NCBI GenBank assembly: GCA_937927665.1
Contig: CALBRY010000440.1
Coordinates: 1-7,566 of the forward strand
Origin: an uncultured Chloroflexota bacterium
Lineage (GTDB): Bacteria > Chloroflexota > Anaerolineae > Aggregatilineales > Phototrophicaceae
Direction of reading: 5' to 3'
Length of the DNA: 7,566 nucleotides
Under the pieces are notes generated by a model that searched no databases, was not told the DNA's origin, and saw nothing but the letters and a program-made list of their open reading frames with translations. The position numbers were made by a program, and so were the translations under genes. Within the stretch, counting starts at the first letter, position 1. Every line of letters begins with the position of its first letter. This document shows positions 4,960 through 7,566 of this stretch, piece by piece.

Positions 4960-6862
4960 GTGCTGTCTCCTGAGTCGCGGCATTTCCTACGGTAACGAGC
5001 GGTTTTTTGCTGGAGTCATCGGGTGGCGGTGCGTCCGGGGTGATCACCGGAAGCGTGACAGTAAATGTGCTGCCTGCGCCGAGGATGCTCTCTAGGGTGA
5101 TGCTGCCCCCCATCAGGCGCGTTACTTTCTGCACAATCGACAAGCCTAAGCCTGTTCCACCATACTGCCGCTTCGATGATCCATCAACCTGTCGAAATTC
5201 TTCGAAGATATACTCGCGCGCGTTTACCGGAATTCCGATCCCTGTATCCTGCACCTGTATTGACCATGAGGTTCCACACCAATGCAAACGGAGTGTCACC
5301 GTTCCTTGCGGCGTGAACTTGATCGCATTACTCAACAGATTAGACGCGATCTTTGTCAACCCGTCCTCATCCCCCATGATGATCGTTGGAAAATCGGGGG
5401 CGATCCATGTTTCCAATTTGAGATTCTTTGCTCCCGCTTGCGGCTCCACTTGAGTCCGCCAGCGCTCGATCAGTTTGGCAGCCGATAACGGCACGTTCAC
5501 GAGTTCCATCCGCCCCGCTTCGATGCGCGAAAGATCAAGCATCGCGTTGATTAACTCAAGCAGTCGTCTGCTGTTCGCGGCGATTCGTTCCAGCATGCGA
5601 TGTACTGGTGGGCTGACTTCGACATTCATACCGCTTAACATGATGCTGGTGAACCCGTCGATCGCATTCAACGGCGTGCGGAGTTCATGCGACATCGTAC
5701 TGAGGAACTCGGATTTTAGGCGTACATTTTCTTCAGCGACTTGGCTGGCGGCAACGGCTTCATCGCGGGCTATCCGCAGCGCTTCGGCGTGTTTGTGAAG
5801 GCTGTCGCGTCCTTCATTGAGGCTTTCCGCCATGACATTAAATTCGCGCGCAAGTTCGCCAATTTCGTTGTCGCGGGTGATCTTCACACGATGGCTGAGA
5901 TTGCCGCGAATAACTTCCCGCGTCCCTTCGCGCAGATCATCAAGCGGCGCAAAGATGTACTGACGCAGCAGCAGATCGATCGCTAACAACAGGATCACGC
6001 CGCCGAAAATGCCCGCGACACTCGAAAGCACCAACAGCAGACGACCTTTAGCGAATGCCTCACTTTGATCGACTTCTGTGAAGACAACCCAATTTGTATC
6101 CGGAACCGCGACACCCGTTCCGAGAACATCCTGACCTAGAAAATTCCGGTAAGTTCCCGTCCATGAGCCGCCGCCCTGCTCAAGTGCGCTCACGAGTTCG
6201 GGACGACCGCCCGAATGGGTATTCGCCGCAACCAGCGCAAAATCGGGATGTGCGAGAAGCTGCCCATTGGAATCCACGAGATACGCGCAGCCGCTTTCAC
6301 CATACTGAATACCGGCGATCGCATGGGTAAATGCGGTCATACCGACGCGCACCCCGATCACGCCGCCGGAGGGGAGCGGACTGGAAATGATCAAATATGG
6401 GACGTTTTCCGGCGAAAATTGCAGATCGCTGAGATACGTGCCGCCATCAAGCGCACGCATGAACCAATTCGATTCCACCACGTCGAGCGTATTCGCTAGA
6501 ATCGTCTCGTCTTTGGTGCGCGCCGCTTGAATGATCCCATCGCGGCTGATGACGACGACTTCCGAGATTGTGGGATAGTGTGCCGAAATATCGGTGACAA
6601 TTTCCTCAAAGTTCTCGCTCGATTCCGCCGCTGACATCGTATTGATGAACAGGCGGATTTCGCGCATCACGCCGCCGATGAACGTTGAAGCATTCGCCGA
6701 GGCTTCAATTTGACGCGCCGTCCATGTGGTTTGCTCAGTCGCCCCGACAACGAAACTCAGCGTAAGCGCGCCAGTGGCAATCAACGCAAAAGCGACCAAT
6801 GCAACGAGGGTTAGCGTTTGTCGCCGCAGGCTGTTCGCCCGCAGTTTGCGCAATGCGTTCAT
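4928..6862 (-). CDS. Membrane sensor histidine kinase with dCache-type sensor and HAMP
   Basis: The 644-residue protein is a transmembrane kinase. Residues 1-14 are basic, followed by membrane helix 1 (about 17-39). Residues 42-272 form an extracytoplasmic double-Cache-like sensor, with NWFMRALDGGTYLSD (132-146), PYLIISSPL...GVIGVRVGM and, in the second half, ESGCAYLVDSNGQLLAHPD (189-207) and NWVVFTEVDQSEAF. Membrane helix 2 is about 275-299, HAMP about 300-353, then a coiled-coil linker to about 388. HisKA holds the phospho-acceptor H392 in SHELRTPLNA; HATPase has the N box (N508/N512 in SNLLSNAIKFT), G1 DTGIGI (539-544), F box FEEFRQVD (553-560) and G2 GGTGLGLSI (568-576). All catalytic motifs look intact. 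The tail from 608 is Pro/Asp/Ser-rich and its coding DNA contains the start of the response regulator. Ligand unknown; Cache domains usually bind small molecules such as amino or carboxylic acids. The start ATG 6862 has only a weak GGGA upstream. Confidence 0.95.
   Translation of the reverse strand: MNALRKLRANSLRRQTLTLVALVAFALIATGALTLSFVVGATEQTTWTARQIEASANASTFIGGVMREIRLFINTMSAAESSENFEEIVTDISAHYPTISEVVVISRDGIIQAARTKDETILANTLDVVESNWFMRALDGGTYLSDLQFSPENVPYLIISSPLPSGGVIGVRVGMTAFTHAIAGIQYGESGCAYLVDSNGQLLAHPDFALVAANTHSGGRPELVSALEQGGGSWTGTYRNFLGQDVLGTGVAVPDTNWVVFTEVDQSEAFAKGRLLLVLSSVAGIFGGVILLLAIDLLLRQYIFAPLDDLREGTREVIRGNLSHRVKITRDNEIGELAREFNVMAESLNEGRDSLHKHAEALRIARDEAVAASQVAEENVRLKSEFLSTMSHELRTPLNAIDGFTSIMLSGMNVEVSPPVHRMLERIAANSRRLLELINAMLDLSRIEAGRMELVNVPLSAAKLIERWRTQVEPQAGAKNLKLETWIAPDFPTIIMGDEDGLTKIASNLLSNAIKFTPQGTVTLRLHWCGTSWSIQVQDTGIGIPVNAREYIFEEFRQVDGSSKRQYGGTGLGLSIVQKVTRLMGGSITLESILGAGSTFTVTLPVITPDAPPPDDSSKKPLVTVGNAATQETAHVENTSGSPR
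4966..4971 (-). promoter_or_regulatory. Ribosome binding site of the response regulator inside the kinase gene
   Basis: AGGAGA on the minus strand, with a 6-nt spacer to ATG 4959, is the strongest Shine-Dalgarno match in the window. It lies within the last codons of the kinase gene and decides the regulator start over the ATG at 4983. Confidence 0.7.
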
Positions 6863-6893
6863 AAAATCCCACTGAATCGCCCTGATAATATGG

Positions 6894-6910
6894 TTGATTG
6901 ATCAAATCAA
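6894..6910. promoter_or_regulatory. Palindromic site upstream of the kinase gene, possible operator
   Basis: TTGATT (6894-6899) and AATCAA (6905-6910) form a perfect 6-bp inverted repeat around GATCA, 31-48 bp upstream of the kinase start. A TATTAT hexamer lies next to it on the minus strand (about 6886-6891) and could be the -10, so a protein bound here would sit over the promoter. AT-rich chance palindromes of this size do occur, and no well-spaced -35 is visible. Confidence 0.3.
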
Positions 6911-7024
6911 ATTCAACTGCGATGTTTTCTTCCATAGTTACAACGATAGCATTGATTCACCCCTATGAGTCGCTGAGAATCCCATTTTTTCATGAATTCT
7001 TGTCAGCTTTTGGGCTGTGCTCTC

Positions 7025-7566
7025 TTAATCCGTGTCGTCAACGCGATCGGGATGCAGCAGATCGAGCGTCTGCTGTTCGAGTTCCCACATATCCAGTTTT
7101 TCCTGTTCGCGCAAAAGCTGGCGCAAGCGCGGGTAATCGGCGGTGAACTCGCGGCTCCATTCGGCGGCGAATTTCCCCTGCCGAATTTCTTCTAGCGTGA
7201 TCTCCATAAGGCGCTCGAGGCGCATATCCGTAAAGCGCTCGTAGCGGCTGAGGATGCCGTATTGGGCGGGGAGCGTATTTCCTTTGATTGCGCCGATCAA
7301 GCCGCTGATCGCCGCCTGTTTGAAGTGATCCGATGTTTCGCCAGAGACGTATAACTCGCTGAATACCGCCTCCGCCGGGTAGCCTGTCCGCAGCAAAAGC
7401 TGCGCCGCCGTCATCACCGCCCGATGAAAGATCGGCAGGATCGCCTGCTGTAAAAACAAGTCGAGTTCGGCTTCTGCTTCAAACTTGATCTCGATTGCGC
7501 CGCCTTTGAGCGCACCAATCGCCCGCGCCAGCGCCAGCACGGTTGACCATGCGGTGCGGGTCGCCT
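7025..7566 (-). CDS. KARI-like (IlvC-family) protein, C-terminal part; 5' end off the right edge
   Basis: The frame is open to the right edge (8 codons, ATRTAWST, lie before the GTG at 7540), giving 179 visible residues to the TAA at 7025-7027. GTG 7540 is an internal Val, not a start. The visible part resembles the all-helical C-terminal domain of ketol-acid reductoisomerase, which converts acetolactate-type ketol acids to dihydroxy acids in branched-chain amino acid synthesis: ALARAIGALKGGAIE matches ALAYAKGIGGTRAGVIE, DLFLQQAILP matches DLFGEQAVLC, GYPAEAVFSELY matches the GY.PE.AYFECLHE helix, AQYG matches AEYG, and RLMEITLEEIRQGKFAAEW matches the final DIQSGKFAREW-type segment. Two of the four metal ligands appear replaced: Glu to Gln at residue 39 and Glu to Ser at about 74 (numbered from the edge). 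It may therefore be a paralogue with a different activity. The N-terminal NAD(P) domain is unseen. The kinase gene follows 162 bp downstream. Confidence 0.75.
   Translation of the reverse strand, partial: ATRTAWSTVLALARAIGALKGGAIEIKFEAEAELDLFLQQAILPIFHRAVMTAAQLLLRTGYPAEAVFSELYVSGETSDHFKQAAISGLIGAIKGNTLPAQYGILSRYERFTDMRLERLMEITLEEIRQGKFAAEWSREFTADYPRLRQLLREQEKLDMWELEQQTLDLLHPDRVDDTD

Noticed and set aside
6976..7000. Imperfect hairpin (AGAAT...ATTCT) 24 bp after the KARI-like stop, considered as a terminator
   Set aside because: The stem is AT-rich with a wobble and a bulge, and no T tract follows on the minus strand, so termination cannot be supported.

Overview
The window looks like chromosomal DNA from a moderately GC-rich bacterium, most plausibly a member of the Chloroflexota (Anaerolineae-like). 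This assignment is inference only. It rests on the protein style (a secreted protein with a 'VIWG' motif, a KARI-like paralogue, a standalone STAS-like protein), tight gene packing and weak or variable ribosome binding sites. No rRNA, tRNA, CRISPR array, insertion sequence, phage gene or integrase was seen.

Layout from left to right. Positions 1-395 (minus) hold the N-terminal part of a probable exported protein that runs off the left edge. Positions 396-815 contain no convincing gene and are somewhat less GC-rich. pdxS (816-1721, minus) encodes the synthase subunit of pyridoxal 5'-phosphate synthase, is followed by a good hairpin terminator, and has no pdxT beside it. A 180-bp intergenic region (1722-1901) separates pdxS from a divergent two-gene operon. 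It holds a repeat cluster on the pdxS side and an extended -10 promoter candidate on the other. The operon (1902-4005, plus) encodes a two-domain sugar nucleotidyltransferase/left-handed beta-helix protein and a PIG-L/LmbE-family zinc deacetylase, with the two reading frames overlapping by 8 bp. A 12-bp perfect hairpin at 4022-4054 marks the convergent junction.

The right half (4050-7566) is all on the minus strand. In transcription order it carries a KARI-like (IlvC-family) protein truncated by the right edge, a membrane sensor histidine kinase with a dCache-type extracellular sensor, a standalone receiver-domain response regulator whose start lies inside the kinase gene, and a small STAS/SpoIIAA-like protein. 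The kinase and regulator overlap and are almost certainly one signalling unit. The STAS-like protein follows 85 bp later and may be part of it.

The nucleotidyltransferase and deacetylase probably act on the same amino-sugar route, one activating a sugar phosphate and the other removing an N-acetyl group, but the product cannot be told from sequence. The kinase/receiver pair has no DNA-binding output in the window, so its output is unknown. I see no clearly new multi-gene system. The most unusual items are the KARI-like protein with apparently substituted metal ligands, the kinase/receiver/STAS-like cluster, the lone pdxS with its one-helical-turn repeat, and the deacetylase/nucleotidyltransferase pair.
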